A stretch of 64,000 nt of DNA from Pigmentiphaga aceris. Its GTDB lineage: Bacteria > Pseudomonadota > Gammaproteobacteria > Burkholderiales > Burkholderiaceae_B. Shown here one piece after another: positions 1 through 11,065 of this stretch; the first letter of the stretch is position 1, and the number at the start of each line of letters is the position of its first letter. The notes under the pieces are model-generated. The model had not been told where the DNA came from. It was given only the letters and a program-made list of their open reading frames with translations, and made no database searches. A program made the position numbers and the translations under genes. The stretch is from positions 2,170,001 through 2,234,000 of the forward strand of contig NZ_CP043046.1 in assembly GCF_008119665.1 (NCBI RefSeq), in the 5' to 3' direction.

Positions 1-141
1 CTGCAAGGTCAGATCGAGTCTTTCGATCAATACGTCGTCCTGTTGCGCAACACGGTGACCCAGATGGTTTACAAGCACGCCATCTCGACCGTCGTTCCGG
101 CACGTCCGGTCAACTTCCAGGTAGACGCTCCTGCTGAATAA
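1..141 (+). CDS. hfq: RNA chaperone Hfq, C-terminal part (start lies outside window)
   Basis: The frame is open from base 1 and ends at TAA 139-141, giving the last 46 residues. They contain the Sm2 signature ([15 protein letters not shown]), diagnostic of Hfq, the hexameric Sm-like protein that pairs small RNAs with mRNA targets. The tail is short (NFQVDAPAE), as in other beta-proteobacterial Hfq. hflX follows within 60 bases in the same direction, the conserved hfq-hflX pairing. Only the N-terminal Sm1 half is missing, because the window cuts the gene. Confidence 0.95.
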   Translation: MQGQIESFDQYVVLLRNTVTQMVYKHAISTVVPARPVNFQVDAPAE

Positions 142-198
142 TTTCGCTTGCCCGCCGCCGACCGGGGTGACGCCGGCGGCGACTGTCGAGGGCATATC

Positions 199-1332
199 AT
201 GCGTGCTGTAGTTGTCAGTATCGATTTCGGCAAGCCCGACTTCGAACCGCAAACCGAAGAATTCATCATGCTGGCAAAAGGGGCTGGCGCCGAGATCGTC
301 GATACGATCATCGCGCGCCGTCCGCGGCCGGACGCCAAGTTGTTCGTGGGTACCGGCAAGGCCGATGAAATCGGTCTTGCCGTGCAGGCGCATGATGCCG
401 AGATCGTGCTGGTCAATCATGCCCTGTCGCCCGGTCAGCAGCGCAATCTCGAGCGTGTATTCAATGTGCGCGTGGTCGATCGCGTGGCACTCATCCTCGA
501 CATCTTCGCGCTGCGTGCGCAAAGCCACGAAGGCAAGCTGCAGGTCGAGCTGGCCCAGCTTCAGCATCTGATGACCCGCCTGACCCGCATGTGGTCCCAC
601 CTGGAACGCCAGCGCGGCGGTATCGGCATGCGCGGTCCGGGTGAATCGCAGCTGGAAATGGACAAGCGAATCATCGGCGACAAAGTCAAGCGGCTGCACG
701 AGCGCCTTGAACTGTTGACGCGTCAGCGCCATACCCAGCGTCGGGCGCGCGCGCGCAGCGGCACCTTGTCGGTGTCGCTGGTCGGCTATACGAATGCCGG
801 CAAGTCGACGCTGTTCAACGCGTTCACGCGCGCTGACGTCTACGCAGCCGACCAGCTGTTCGCCACGCTCGACACCACCAGCCGGCGTATCTGGGTGGAT
901 GGGGCAGGGCAGGTCGTGGTGTCCGACACCGTCGGATTCATCCGCGAGCTTCCCCACATGCTGGTCGCCGCGTTCAAGGCGACGCTCGAGGAGACCATCA
1001 ATGCCGATCTGCTGCTGCACGTGGTCGACCATTCAAGCCCGCAGCGTGACGAACAGATCTCCGAAGTGAACAAAGTGCTGAAGGAAATCGGGGCCGATCA
1101 CGTGCCCTGCATTCTGGTCTATAACAAGATCGACATGGCCGGTCTCGATCCCGCAGTGGAAAGAGACGAGCATGGTACGATTTCGCGGGTATTTGTCAGC
1201 GCAAGCGAGCGCTCCGGACTCGATTTATTGCGCGGGGCAATGGTCGAGTTCAGTCAGCGCGCGGCCGTCGCCGAGGTTCCCGAAGAGGACCCGCGGTTCG
1301 ACGCACGCCGTTCATCCATCAGCCCCCCCTAG
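199..1332 (+). CDS. hflX: GTPase HflX (ribosome-associated)
   Basis: 377 residues from the ATG at 199. A TTG at 148 would add 17 residues of low-complexity sequence, so the ATG beginning MRAVVVSIDF is preferred. HflX is a TRAFAC GTPase that binds the large ribosomal subunit and splits stalled or heat-damaged ribosomes. Visible are the N-terminal HflX domain with its coiled region (about 110-180), G1 GYTNAGKST (about 196-204), G3 DTVGF (about 243) and G4 NKID (about 309). It sits between hfq and hflK, in the usual operon order. Confidence 0.95.
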   Translation: MRAVVVSIDFGKPDFEPQTEEFIMLAKGAGAEIVDTIIARRPRPDAKLFVGTGKADEIGLAVQAHDAEIVLVNHALSPGQQRNLERVFNVRVVDRVALILDIFALRAQSHEGKLQVELAQLQHLMTRLTRMWSHLERQRGGIGMRGPGESQLEMDKRIIGDKVKRLHERLELLTRQRHTQRRARARSGTLSVSLVGYTNAGKSTLFNAFTRADVYAADQLFATLDTTSRRIWVDGAGQVVVSDTVGFIRELPHMLVAAFKATLEETINADLLLHVVDHSSPQRDEQISEVNKVLKEIGADHVPCILVYNKIDMAGLDPAVERDEHGTISRVFVSASERSGLDLLRGAMVEFSQRAAVAEVPEEDPRFDARRSSISPP

Positions 1333-1387
1333 TGGGGTCCGTTCCTGAGGGCGGGATTCCCGTCCGCCTCTCTGCGTACAAGAAAAG

Positions 1388-2707
1388 ATGCTTCTGACTT
1401 CGATTTCAAGACTATTCAATCTGAACGATTCGAACTGGGGCCGCGGTGGCTCCGGCGGCAATTCCGGCAATGAACCGCCGCGTCGCCCTCCGGGCGGCGG
1501 TGGTAATAACAATAACGGCGGACCGCCGGATCTCGACGAACTCTGGCGCGATTTCAATCGCAAGCTGGGTGGCATGTTCGGCCGTAAAGGCGGTGGCAAC
1601 GGGAATGGTGATGGCTCCGGCGGATCGCCGCGCTATGCGCCGCCTTCGCCGCGTCGCGCGCGTCTGGGCCTGGGTCTGGTGTTGCTGGTCATTGCCCTGA
1701 TGTGGCTGGGCAGCGGCTTCTTCATCGTCCAGGAAGGTCAGGTTGCTGTCATTACGCAATTCGGCAAGTACGAGCGCACCACGCGTTCGGGCTTCCAATG
1801 GCGTCTGCCGTATCCGATCCAGGCTCACGAAACCGTGAACCTGTCGCAGTTGCGCACCATCGAAGTCGGTTTCCGCAACAACGCCCGTACCAAGGTCGGC
1901 CGTGAAGCGCTGATGCTGACCGATGACGAAAACATCGTCGATCTGCAGTTCGTGGTCCAGTACCGCCTGCGTGAAGATGGCGCACGTGCGTATCTGTTCG
2001 ACCACCGCGCGCCTGACGAAGCCGTGATGCAAGCGGCCGAAACCGCCATGCGTGAAGTCGTTGGCAAGAAGCCCATGGACTTCGTGCTGTACGAAGGCCG
2101 TACCCAGGTTGCCGCTGAAGCCGTCGCACTGATGCAGCAGATCATGGATCTGTATCGCACTGGTGTGCTGATCAGCAGCGTGGCCATCCAGAATGCCCAG
2201 CCGCCGGAACAAGTGCAGGCAGCGTTCGATGACGCGGTCAAGGCCGGTCAGGATCGTGAGCGTCAGATCAACGAAGGTCAGGCTTACGCCAACGACGTCG
2301 TGCCGCGTGCCCGAGGCATGGCCTCGCGTCTGCTGCAGGAAGCCGATGGCTACAAGCAACGTGTGGTGGAAACCGCAGAGGGTGATGCAGCTCGCTTCGG
2401 CCTGGTGCTGACCGAATACCGCAAAGCCCCGCAGATCATGCGTGACCGTCTGTACCTGGACACCATGCAGCAGATCTTCACGCACACCAGCAAGATCATG
2501 GTTGATTCGCGCAGCGCCAACAATCTGTTGTATCTGCCGCTCGACAAGATCATGCAGCAAGCATCTCAGGAGTCCCTGTCCGCGGTCCGTGGCACGGGTT
2601 CGGCAAGCGTTCCGGCTCCCAGCCCATCGCTTCCGTCTACCAACGCGCCCGCACCCGAGAGCAATCGCATGCTCGACGGCCTGCGTAATCGCGACCGTAC
2701 CCGCTGA
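1388..2707 (+). CDS. hflK: Membrane protease modulator HflK
   Basis: 439 residues. HflK with HflC forms the large periplasmic SPFH-family complex that surrounds and restrains the membrane protease FtsH. The N-terminus is a cytoplasmic Gly/Asn/Pro-rich segment that includes GPPDLDELWRDFNRKLGG, a hallmark of HflK. A transmembrane helix follows at about 96-116, then a periplasmic SPFH/band-7 domain, a long helical region and a Ser/Pro tail. hflC starts 15 bases after the stop. The SD is weak (AAGAAAAG just before the ATG). Confidence 0.95.
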   Translation: MLLTSISRLFNLNDSNWGRGGSGGNSGNEPPRRPPGGGGNNNNGGPPDLDELWRDFNRKLGGMFGRKGGGNGNGDGSGGSPRYAPPSPRRARLGLGLVLLVIALMWLGSGFFIVQEGQVAVITQFGKYERTTRSGFQWRLPYPIQAHETVNLSQLRTIEVGFRNNARTKVGREALMLTDDENIVDLQFVVQYRLREDGARAYLFDHRAPDEAVMQAAETAMREVVGKKPMDFVLYEGRTQVAAEAVALMQQIMDLYRTGVLISSVAIQNAQPPEQVQAAFDDAVKAGQDRERQINEGQAYANDVVPRARGMASRLLQEADGYKQRVVETAEGDAARFGLVLTEYRKAPQIMRDRLYLDTMQQIFTHTSKIMVDSRSANNLLYLPLDKIMQQASQESLSAVRGTGSASVPAPSPSLPSTNAPAPESNRMLDGLRNRDRTR

Positions 2708-2722
2708 TAAGGAACGCCAATC

Positions 2723-3613
2723 ATGGATCGTCTGATTCCCGCTGTAATCGGCCTGCTTATCGCGCTGGCCGCGTTGTCCTCTTGCATGTTTGTCGTCAAG
2801 GAACGCGACTACGCTGTCGTGTTCGCGCTGGGCGAGATCAAGGAAGTGATTCGCGAACCGGGCTTGTACTTCAAGCTGCCGCCGCCGTTCCAGAACATCG
2901 TCTATTTCGACAAACGCATTCTCACCATCGACAATCCGGATGCCGAACGTATCCAGACCTCGGAAAAGAAAAACTTGCTGATCGACTCGTTCGTGAAGTG
3001 GCGTATTTCCGATCCGCGCACCTTCTACGTCACCTTCGGTGGCAACGAGCGTAGCGCGCAAGAGCGTCTGTCGGCCCTGGTACGTGATGCCATGAACGCG
3101 TCGATCAATCGTCGTACCGTCAACGACGTGACCTCGAAAGAACGCGACAAGATCATGCAGGAAATCCGTACCAACGTTTCCGTACCGGCCAAGGCGCTGG
3201 GTGTGGAAATCATGGATGTGCGTCTGAAGCGTGTGGACTTCGTGCCGGAAATTTCGGAATCGGTCTATCGCCGCATGGAAGCCGAGCGCAAGCGCGTGGC
3301 CAACGAGCAGCGTTCGATCGGTGCCGCAGAAGGCGAGAAGATTCGCGCCGATGCCGACCGCCAACGTGAAGTCATCCTGGCGGAAGCTTATCGTCAAGCC
3401 CAGCAAGCCAAGGGTGAGGGCGACGGCGCTGCCTCGTCGATCTACGCCAATGCATTCGGCCAGGATCGTGATTTCTACAACTTCTACAAGAGCCTGGAAG
3501 CCTATCGGGAATCCTTCGCCAACAAGAGCGATGTCCTGGTGGTCGATCCTAGCTCGGAGTTCTTCAAGTACTTCAAGGCCCCGGGCGCAAGCTCGGCAGC
3601 ACCTGCGCGTTAA
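2723..3613 (+). CDS. hflC: Membrane protease modulator HflC
   Basis: 296 residues, the usual HflC length. An N-terminal signal anchor (about 4-22, IPAVIGLLIALAALSSCMFV) is followed by the SPFH domain (VVKERDYAVVFALGEIKEV onward) and a long helical stretch rich in Glu, Arg and Ala. It is the partner of HflK in the FtsH-regulating complex. A GGAA-containing SD lies about 10 bases before the ATG. The genes are closely spaced with hflK upstream and the DUF2065 gene downstream. Confidence 0.95.
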   Translation: MDRLIPAVIGLLIALAALSSCMFVVKERDYAVVFALGEIKEVIREPGLYFKLPPPFQNIVYFDKRILTIDNPDAERIQTSEKKNLLIDSFVKWRISDPRTFYVTFGGNERSAQERLSALVRDAMNASINRRTVNDVTSKERDKIMQEIRTNVSVPAKALGVEIMDVRLKRVDFVPEISESVYRRMEAERKRVANEQRSIGAAEGEKIRADADRQREVILAEAYRQAQQAKGEGDGAASSIYANAFGQDRDFYNFYKSLEAYRESFANKSDVLVVDPSSEFFKYFKAPGASSAAPAR

Positions 3614-3616
3614 GGC

Positions 3617-3808
3617 ATGACGCTGCTTTACTGGCTCGGCGCTGCGCTGGGCCTGATGCTGGTGTTGGAAGGTTTACTGCCGTTTGCTGCGCCATCCCGG
3701 TGGCGCAGCGCGGTCAGACGCTTGGCGGAGTGCAGCGACGCACAGATCCGTTTTGGTGGTCTGACCGCCATCTTGGGAGGCCTCTTGATTTTGTGGCTTT
3801 TCGAGTAG
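3617..3808 (+). CDS. DUF2065 (YjeT-like) small inner-membrane protein
   Basis: 63 residues with two hydrophobic helices (about 3-21 and 44-61) separated by a short basic loop (APSRWRSAVRRLAE). It matches the DUF2065/YjeT family, which sits immediately after hflC in many proteobacteria. Its function is not established; the position suggests a link to HflKC or the membrane. It starts three bases after the hflC stop. The next 213 bases (3809-4021) hold no gene and no clear terminator. Confidence 0.85.
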   Translation: MTLLYWLGAALGLMLVLEGLLPFAAPSRWRSAVRRLAECSDAQIRFGGLTAILGGLLILWLFE

Positions 3809-4021
3809 ACAATAGCGTGTAAGCCAAGGCTTGGGATTTTGCTCGCGTGTTTAGACCGCGCAGCAACCCGATCAGGCGGTTGGATGGGCTTGCACTCGAT
3901 GCACCCTCACAACCGCTTTTTTTTCGTCCGCGTGTTTTGAAGCGCGGTTCCAGGTTTCTGTTTTGTACGGTTTTTACCCCGTACGCGAACACCCTTTTTC
4001 TCCAGGATATCGGTCCCGACT

Positions 4022-6546
<2,525 letters not shown>

Positions 6547-6575
6547 AGCAAGCGCAGCGGCCCCGGTCGCTGCTG

Positions 6576-6619
6576 AAAAAAACCTGCCCTGGGGTCATTC
6601 CCTTCGGCAGGTTTTTTTT
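6576..6619 (+). terminator. Rho-independent terminator after purA
   Basis: An A-rich left arm with AACCTGCC (6581-6588) pairs with GGCAGGTT (6606-6613) across a 17-base loop, and eight T follow at 6612-6619. The A-tract on the left arm makes it potentially bidirectional. Confidence 0.85.
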
Positions 6620-6755
6620 CGTCGTGTCAGTGCCCTCGTTGCGGCGTAGCATCGCTGTGCCAACGCCGATGCACATAGTGTTTTCAGCAGAATTTCCGCA
6701 GGGTAGTATGCCCAACCATTGATCGATATTGTTATGCCACCCACGAAGCGAAATC

Positions 6756-7907
6756 ATGAGCGCCATTGAACTGCCGCGTAACGACGTGCTGCTCGGCCAT
6801 CTTTACGACTCCGTGATGGCGCCGGGTGGCTTCGACAGCTTCATCGCCTTGTTCTGTGAAGCCTTCATGCTCAAGTCGGCCACGCTGATGGTCCGCAACG
6901 CACAGACCCAGGAAATGACGGGCTTGTGGATTCACGGCATCGAGGTGAAATGGCTGGAAAGCTATGCCCTGGACTTTGCGACCGAGGACATTCTTGCCCA
7001 CCATATCGTGACGCAGCCGATTGCGCTCTTCTACGCCAGCAATCTCGATCTGCCGCATCCAGAGCATTTTGCTGACTCGCGCTTCTTCCGCGAGTGGGTG
7101 CAGCCGCAGGGGGTGGCATATGCTGCCGGCGGCATTGTGTTGCGCGAAGGTGCGTGGATGACGCAGCTGATCATGCAGCGTTCTCCCGAGCAGCCTCCGT
7201 TTGATCGCGCCGAGATGAATCGCTTGAACGAGCTGGTGCCGCATCTGCAGCGCGCGATCCAGATGCGGCAGCGTTTTGCTGAACTGCAGCTGGGGCAGAA
7301 TTTCATGGCCGGCAGCCTGGACGTGCTTGCCATGCCCACGCTGTTGTTCGATGAAAACAGTCGTGTGATCCACACCAACAGCAGCGCCACGGCTTTGCTT
7401 GGTCAGTCTGGCAGTCTGTGGCTGGACAACAAGTACCTGCTTGCCCGTGATCCGCAGGTCACCCGCAATCTCAATCTGGAACTGAGCAATGCGATTCGTT
7501 CCAGCCGGGGGAAGGGAGGCGAGCCCACTGGCGTGGTGCTGTTGCCGCGAGTCGGTCGCATGCCCTTGATGCTGATGATTGCACCCTTGTCCCTGAGCGG
7601 TGCTTCCGCGCAGGGAGCCGCCTTGCTGTTTGTGTTCGATCCAGAGACCGTGCCGGCGATAACGCATGACCTGATCCGCAAGCTTTTCGGATTGACCGAA
7701 GCCGAGGCCGAACTGGCCGTGGCCTTGTGCAGCGGCAAGACCCTGGACGATGCCGCTACCGAGCGCGGCACCTCGGTTCACACCACCCGCAGTCAGCTCA
7801 AAAGCATTTTCGGCAAGACCGGTACCAAGCGCCAGGCCGACCTGGTGTCGTTGCTGTTGGCCAGCCCGGCGTACTTTCTTGCGCAGGCTCCGACGGTTGA
7901 GCAGTAG
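6756..7907 (+). CDS. LuxR-type helix-turn-helix transcriptional regulator
   Basis: 383 residues from the ATG at 6756; a TTG at 6729 is the only alternative. The C-terminal ~60 residues form a GerE/LuxR-type helix-turn-helix (FGLTEAEAELAVALCSGKT, then TSVHTTRSQLKSIFGKTG, then QADLVSLL). The N-terminal ~300 residues have no signature I can name and look like a soluble sensor region. A mid-protein stretch (about 195-290) resembles a PAS-like fold. It stands alone between purA and an aldolase gene. The ligand and targets are unknown. Confidence 0.75.
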   Translation: MSAIELPRNDVLLGHLYDSVMAPGGFDSFIALFCEAFMLKSATLMVRNAQTQEMTGLWIHGIEVKWLESYALDFATEDILAHHIVTQPIALFYASNLDLPHPEHFADSRFFREWVQPQGVAYAAGGIVLREGAWMTQLIMQRSPEQPPFDRAEMNRLNELVPHLQRAIQMRQRFAELQLGQNFMAGSLDVLAMPTLLFDENSRVIHTNSSATALLGQSGSLWLDNKYLLARDPQVTRNLNLELSNAIRSSRGKGGEPTGVVLLPRVGRMPLMLMIAPLSLSGASAQGAALLFVFDPETVPAITHDLIRKLFGLTEAEAELAVALCSGKTLDDAATERGTSVHTTRSQLKSIFGKTGTKRQADLVSLLLASPAYFLAQAPTVEQ

Positions 7908-8010
7908 GGTTTGCTGCCGACGGGCCTGTTTTAGCCTTTGAGGGCTGGCCCGGCTGCGGCAATGCTTGGTTATGCTGTGAGTTCTTCCCAGCTTCGCGAG
8001 GCCTTGCCCG

Positions 8011-8826
8011 ATGTCGACATTGCACAACCGCTTCAAACAAGATTTGCTTGATGGCAAGCCGCAGATTGGCTTGTGGATGGGGCTGGGCAATGCCTATTGC
8101 GCAGAGATTTGTGCTGGTGCAGGTTTCAACTGGCTGGTGATCGACGGAGAACACAGCCCCAACACCCTGACCACGGTGCTGTCGCAATTGCAGGCAGTGG
8201 CTGCCTATCCTGATGTCGAACCCGTGGTGCGCGTGGCGTGGAACGATTCGGTGCTGCTCAAACAAGTGCTGGATGTCGGTGCGAAGACGGTGTTGGTGCC
8301 CATGGTGCAATCGGCCGAAGAGGCGCGTGCGGCAGTGGCTGCTGTGCGTTATCCGCCGAATGGGGTTCGGGGTGTGGGCAGTGCCTTGGCCAGGGCTTCA
8401 CGCTGGAATCGCATTCCCGATTACCTGACGCGTGCCGATGCGCAGATGTGTCTGCTGGTGCAGATCGAGACACCAGCCGGCCTGGCGGCACTGGATGAGA
8501 TCCTGGCCGTGGAGGGGGTGGACGGCGTGTTCATCGGCCCGGCTGACTTGTCTGCCAGCATGGGGTATCTCGATCAGCCAGGTCATCCGGTTGTACAAGC
8601 TGCCATCGAAGACGCCATCAAGCGGATTCGCGCGGCAGGCAAGGCCCCTGGCATTCTGTACAGCGACAAGACACGCGCGCAGCACTATCTGTCCCTGGGG
8701 GCCTTGTTCGTGGCGGTAGGCGTCGATACCAGCGTCTTTGTGGCGGGCCTGGATGCCTTGGCGTCGAGTTTCAGGCCTGATGCGCAGGGCGGGGCGACTA
8801 TACAAAAAGAACGTGGGCCGTATTGA
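8011..8826 (+). CDS. HpcH/HpaI-family class II pyruvate aldolase
   Basis: 271 residues. The family comprises metal-dependent aldolases that cleave 2-keto-4-hydroxy acids to pyruvate plus an aldehyde (HpaI, RhmA, GarL). Conserved elements are the DGEHSPN loop (about 47-53, catalytic His), VVRVAWND (about 72-79), QIETPAGL (metal-binding Glu, about 151) and [10 protein letters not shown] (metal-binding Asp, about 177). Residues past about 250 are unconserved. The exact substrate cannot be told from sequence: 4-hydroxy-2-oxoheptanedioate, 2-keto-3-deoxyrhamnonate and 2-keto-3-deoxyglucarate are all candidates. Confidence 0.88.
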   Translation: MSTLHNRFKQDLLDGKPQIGLWMGLGNAYCAEICAGAGFNWLVIDGEHSPNTLTTVLSQLQAVAAYPDVEPVVRVAWNDSVLLKQVLDVGAKTVLVPMVQSAEEARAAVAAVRYPPNGVRGVGSALARASRWNRIPDYLTRADAQMCLLVQIETPAGLAALDEILAVEGVDGVFIGPADLSASMGYLDQPGHPVVQAAIEDAIKRIRAAGKAPGILYSDKTRAQHYLSLGALFVAVGVDTSVFVAGLDALASSFRPDAQGGATIQKERGPY

Positions 8827-8850
8827 GATCGGTGGCGGGGCCGGACGTGG

Positions 8851-8894
8851 ATCGCATCCGGGTCGCATCGGGGTCGCATCGGGGTCGCGTCAGT
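8851..8894 (+). repeat. Short tandem repeat, 11-bp unit, about 3.5 copies
   Basis: The unit GTCGCATCGGG is perfect at 8862-8872 and 8873-8883. A diverged copy precedes it (8851-8861) and a partial copy follows (8884 onward). It lies between the aldolase stop and the phosphoribosyltransferase start. There is no associated gene. Confidence 0.8.
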
Positions 8895-9001
8895 ACGGCA
8901 TCCTCATCGTCCCTCGGCTTGCACCCCCGAGTTTCCACCCCGGCTTACAATCCGCCTTTATGTTTTTTTGCGCCGCGCGCTGAGTGCGGCGAAGCCAGGC
9001 C

Positions 9002-9535
9002 ATGCCTCAATCCACTGACAAAGACCTTTGGGTCAACTGGGACGATTACCATCGTCTGATCGAAAAACTCGCGCTCACCGTGCATGAGTCGGGCTGGAAA
9101 TTTGACCAGATCGTCTGTCTGGCGCGAGGCGGTGTACGAGTCGGCGATGTGTTGTCACGCATCTGGGATGTGCCGCTGGGCATCCTGGCCACCAGCAGCT
9201 ACCGCGAGGCCGCGGGCACGCAGCAAGGTGAATTGGACATCGCGCAGTTCATCACCATCACCCGTGGCAGCCTGGGTGGACGGGTTTTGCTGGTCGACGA
9301 CATGGTCGATACCGGCATGACCTATGACCGTGTGCGCAAACACCTGATTTCGCAATTCCCGGCGATTACCGAATTGCGCACAGCTGTGCTGTGGTTCAAG
9401 TCGCATTCAACGGTGGTGCCCGACTACTACGTCGACAAGCTGACGACCAACCCTTGGATTCATCAGCCTTTCGAGGACTATGACAGCTTGCGCCCGGCGC
9501 AGCTGGATGCCTGGGTGCGCAGAGGGCAGGGCTGA
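9002..9535 (+). CDS. Purine-type phosphoribosyltransferase
   Basis: 177 residues from the ATG at 9002; a GTG at 8984 would add six residues. It is a type I phosphoribosyltransferase: the PRPP loop is VLLVDDMVDTGMT (about 97-109), preceded by CLARGGVRVGDVLSRIW, a loop typical of xanthine/guanine/hypoxanthine salvage enzymes. It probably converts a free purine base and PRPP to the nucleotide. In Bordetella-like genomes an orthologous gene follows purA. The base specificity is not determinable here. Confidence 0.85.
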   Translation: MPQSTDKDLWVNWDDYHRLIEKLALTVHESGWKFDQIVCLARGGVRVGDVLSRIWDVPLGILATSSYREAAGTQQGELDIAQFITITRGSLGGRVLLVDDMVDTGMTYDRVRKHLISQFPAITELRTAVLWFKSHSTVVPDYYVDKLTTNPWIHQPFEDYDSLRPAQLDAWVRRGQG

Positions 9536-9657
9536 GGGGTAAAAAGCTGGGGCGCAAGGCTAGTGCGCAATGCCAATGGGGCAAGGCCAAATGACCTGAC
9601 TAAAAACCAGGCGGGCCGCCCCGGCAATCTGAGCACCTGATTCCGAGCGCCCAATGC

Positions 9658-9690
9658 AAAACGGGGAACACTGTTTCCAGTATTCCCCGC
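9658..9690 (-). terminator. Terminator of the first tRNA-Leu gene
   Basis: Read on the minus strand, GCGGGGAA and TTCCCCG arms, extended by ACTG/CAGT pairing, close a tight loop and are followed by TTTTGC. The hairpin begins 12 bases after the tRNA 3' end. Confidence 0.8.
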
Positions 9691-9701
9691 TTCGTCTTAA
9701 T

Positions 9702-9786
9702 TGGTGCCCAGAAGAGGACTCGAACCTCCACACCTTGCGGCACACGGACCTGAACCGTGCGCGTCTACCAATTCCGCCATCTGGGC
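9702..9786 (-). tRNA. tRNA-Leu (anticodon CAG), copy 1
   Basis: 85 nt on the minus strand, from GCCCAGATGGCGG to an encoded CCA. It has an acceptor stem GCCCAGA/TCTGGGC, a D-loop AATTGGTAGAC, an anticodon loop TTCAGGT giving CAG, a long class II variable arm (TGCCGCAAGGTGT) and a T-loop GTTCGAGTC. The Leu identity follows from the CAG anticodon plus the long variable arm. Copies 1 and 3 are identical; copy 2 differs by one base in the variable-arm loop. Confidence 0.97.
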
Positions 9787-9848
9787 TTAGCCTGCTAAAG
9801 GCCGGTACTGCTTTGCTGATCGCTATGTTTCCGCGTCAGCAGGTTTGT

Positions 9849-9854
9849 ATTATA
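9849..9854 (-). promoter_or_regulatory. -10 element of tRNA-Leu copy 1
   Basis: Minus-strand TATAAT (plus-strand ATTATA) lies about 63 bases upstream of the tRNA. It is followed toward the gene by CTGCTGACGCG, also present at copy 2, so the leader was duplicated with the gene. No good -35 is visible. Confidence 0.55.
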
Positions 9855-9997
9855 TACACAAACCGAGACTTACTTTCTTGCGTCTTCGTACATTTTGCTT
9901 TTTCTGAGTTTTTCAAATCAGGGAAAACAAACTGCTTTTTGGTCAAATCTCTTGATCAAATCGGACTGCTGTTTCCGGCAATTCGCTTTGTCTTGAT

Positions 9998-10082
9998 TGG
10001 TGCCCAGAAGAGGACTCGAACCTCCACACCTTTCGGCACACGGACCTGAACCGTGCGCGTCTACCAATTCCGCCATCTGGGC
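9998..10082 (-). tRNA. tRNA-Leu (anticodon CAG), copy 2
   Basis: 85 nt with the same acceptor, D, anticodon (CAG) and T arms as copies 1 and 3. The variable arm reads GCCGAAAGG in place of GCCGCAAGG, a loop change that leaves the stem intact. CCA is encoded. About 210 bases separate it from copy 1. No hairpin terminator follows it, so it may be co-transcribed with copy 1 despite that copy's own promoter. Confidence 0.97.
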
Positions 10083-10154
10083 TTTGTCTTGCTGGCCTTG
10101 CTTTTTCTTCTCTTGCTTTGCTGCGTCGCTTTGTTTTCGCGTCAGCAGCCCTGC

Positions 10155-10160
10155 ATTATA
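10155..10160 (-). promoter_or_regulatory. -10 element of tRNA-Leu copy 2
   Basis: Minus-strand TATAAT followed by a GC-rich discriminator (GCAGGG), typical of stringently controlled stable-RNA promoters, and then the CTGCTGACGCG leader shared with copy 1. Confidence 0.6.
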
Positions 10161-10900
10161 GGATAAAAATGAAGCTTGTGCAGTGAATCAGGGTAAATCC
10201 GACTAAAATTCTCTTCGACCGGTCGATCTGATGATTGCTGGACCGGTCTGGGCGAAAACTTACGTAGAATTTGCCCAAGGCGGCATCTATACATGCAGCC
10301 AATGGTTGATGGCAGGCAAGGGCCTGTTCCCGTTGGTGGTGTGGGTGGTGCTGCCAGATCTGTCGTCCGGGGTTGTTGGTTTGTCCCGATGATTTGATCT
10401 GCGGTGGTCGTTCCGGTCTTTGAAGCATCCTTGACGGTCTTTCAAAGCCATCTGCCGCTGCTATCCCGCTTTCGCCCCGTCGGCTGGCATGACAAGCCAT
10501 GCGCATGGTCGCGATTGTGGATGTAATAAACCGGTGTACTAATGGGCATAGCAATCCCAGTCCCCGGTTCTAACCCCTCGGCGGGTGTGCGAACCTTGTG
10601 GAAAGCACTGGCAGTTTTCCACAGGGTTTGCACACGGTGTTGGTTGTACTGCGTGTCCCCCAGGTTGCGTGTCGATGGACAGCAGCGTGGTGTGGTCAGG
10701 CAGATTGTGTGGGCGGTTCACCGCATGTCGCGTATTGGCGTGTAGCCAGCGCGCGCAAGCCAATTGCCCACCACGCGCACCGAAGGTCGTTTGCTGCAGC
10801 CGCTTAAAAAATTCCGCGGCCAGCAGTGACTCGTTGAGGTTCCACCCTTGTTCAAAGGCCACCAGATGAAATCGACGCTTTTGCGTTCAAAGCAGGCAAG
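10161..10900. other. About 740-bp intergenic stretch without a supportable gene
   Basis: Short frames exist on both strands (for example the minus-strand frame over 10539-10862) but none shows a recognisable domain or a convincing start. The notable content is a long imperfect palindrome at 10585-10635. The rnr promoter should lie in or near this stretch, as rnr is read rightward from 11088 across the antisense of tRNA copy 3. Confidence 0.6.
10585..10635. repeat. Long imperfect palindrome with DnaA-box-like cores
   Basis: The left arm (10585-10604, GTGTGCGAACCTTGTGGAAA) and the right arm (10616-10635) match as inverted repeats at about 18 of 20 positions around an 11-base centre. The right arm contains TTTTCCACA (10615-10623), which fits the DnaA-box consensus, and the left arm holds a weaker opposite copy. 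No T-run follows, so it is not an ordinary terminator. Confidence 0.7.
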
Positions 10901-10933
10901 AAAAAACGGGGCACCGCTTTCGCAGTACCCCGT
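10901..10933 (-). terminator. Terminator of the third tRNA-Leu gene
   Basis: On the minus strand ACGGGGTACTGC and GCGGTGCCCCGT pair around GAAA and are followed by TTTTTT. It begins 17 bases after the tRNA end. Confidence 0.88.
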
Positions 10934-10949
10934 CTCTTGTCTTGCATTC

Positions 10950-11034
10950 TGGTGCCCAGAAGAGGACTCGAACCTCCACACCTTGCGGCACACGGACCTG
11001 AACCGTGCGCGTCTACCAATTCCGCCATCTGGGC
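10950..11034 (-). tRNA. tRNA-Leu (anticodon CAG), copy 3
   Basis: 85 nt, identical to copy 1 over the tRNA itself, including the encoded CCA. It is transcribed leftward from a near-consensus promoter that overlaps the start of rnr, and it has its own terminator, so it is an independent unit from copies 1 and 2. Confidence 0.97.
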
Positions 11035-11065
11035 CCCGTCGCGTTGACCGCGACAGAAGCTGCGC

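Noticed and set aside
1412..3406. 664-codon open frame on the minus strand opposite hflK and hflC
   Set aside because: It is the antisense shadow of two well-supported genes. Codon bias in GC-rich DNA leaves the opposite frame open, and the His/Gln/Arg-heavy translation shows no domain.
10539..10862. 107-codon minus-strand frame between the tRNA genes
   Set aside because: Low-complexity, His/Pro-rich, no family resemblance, and it crosses the palindrome at 10585-10635. It is not supportable as a gene.
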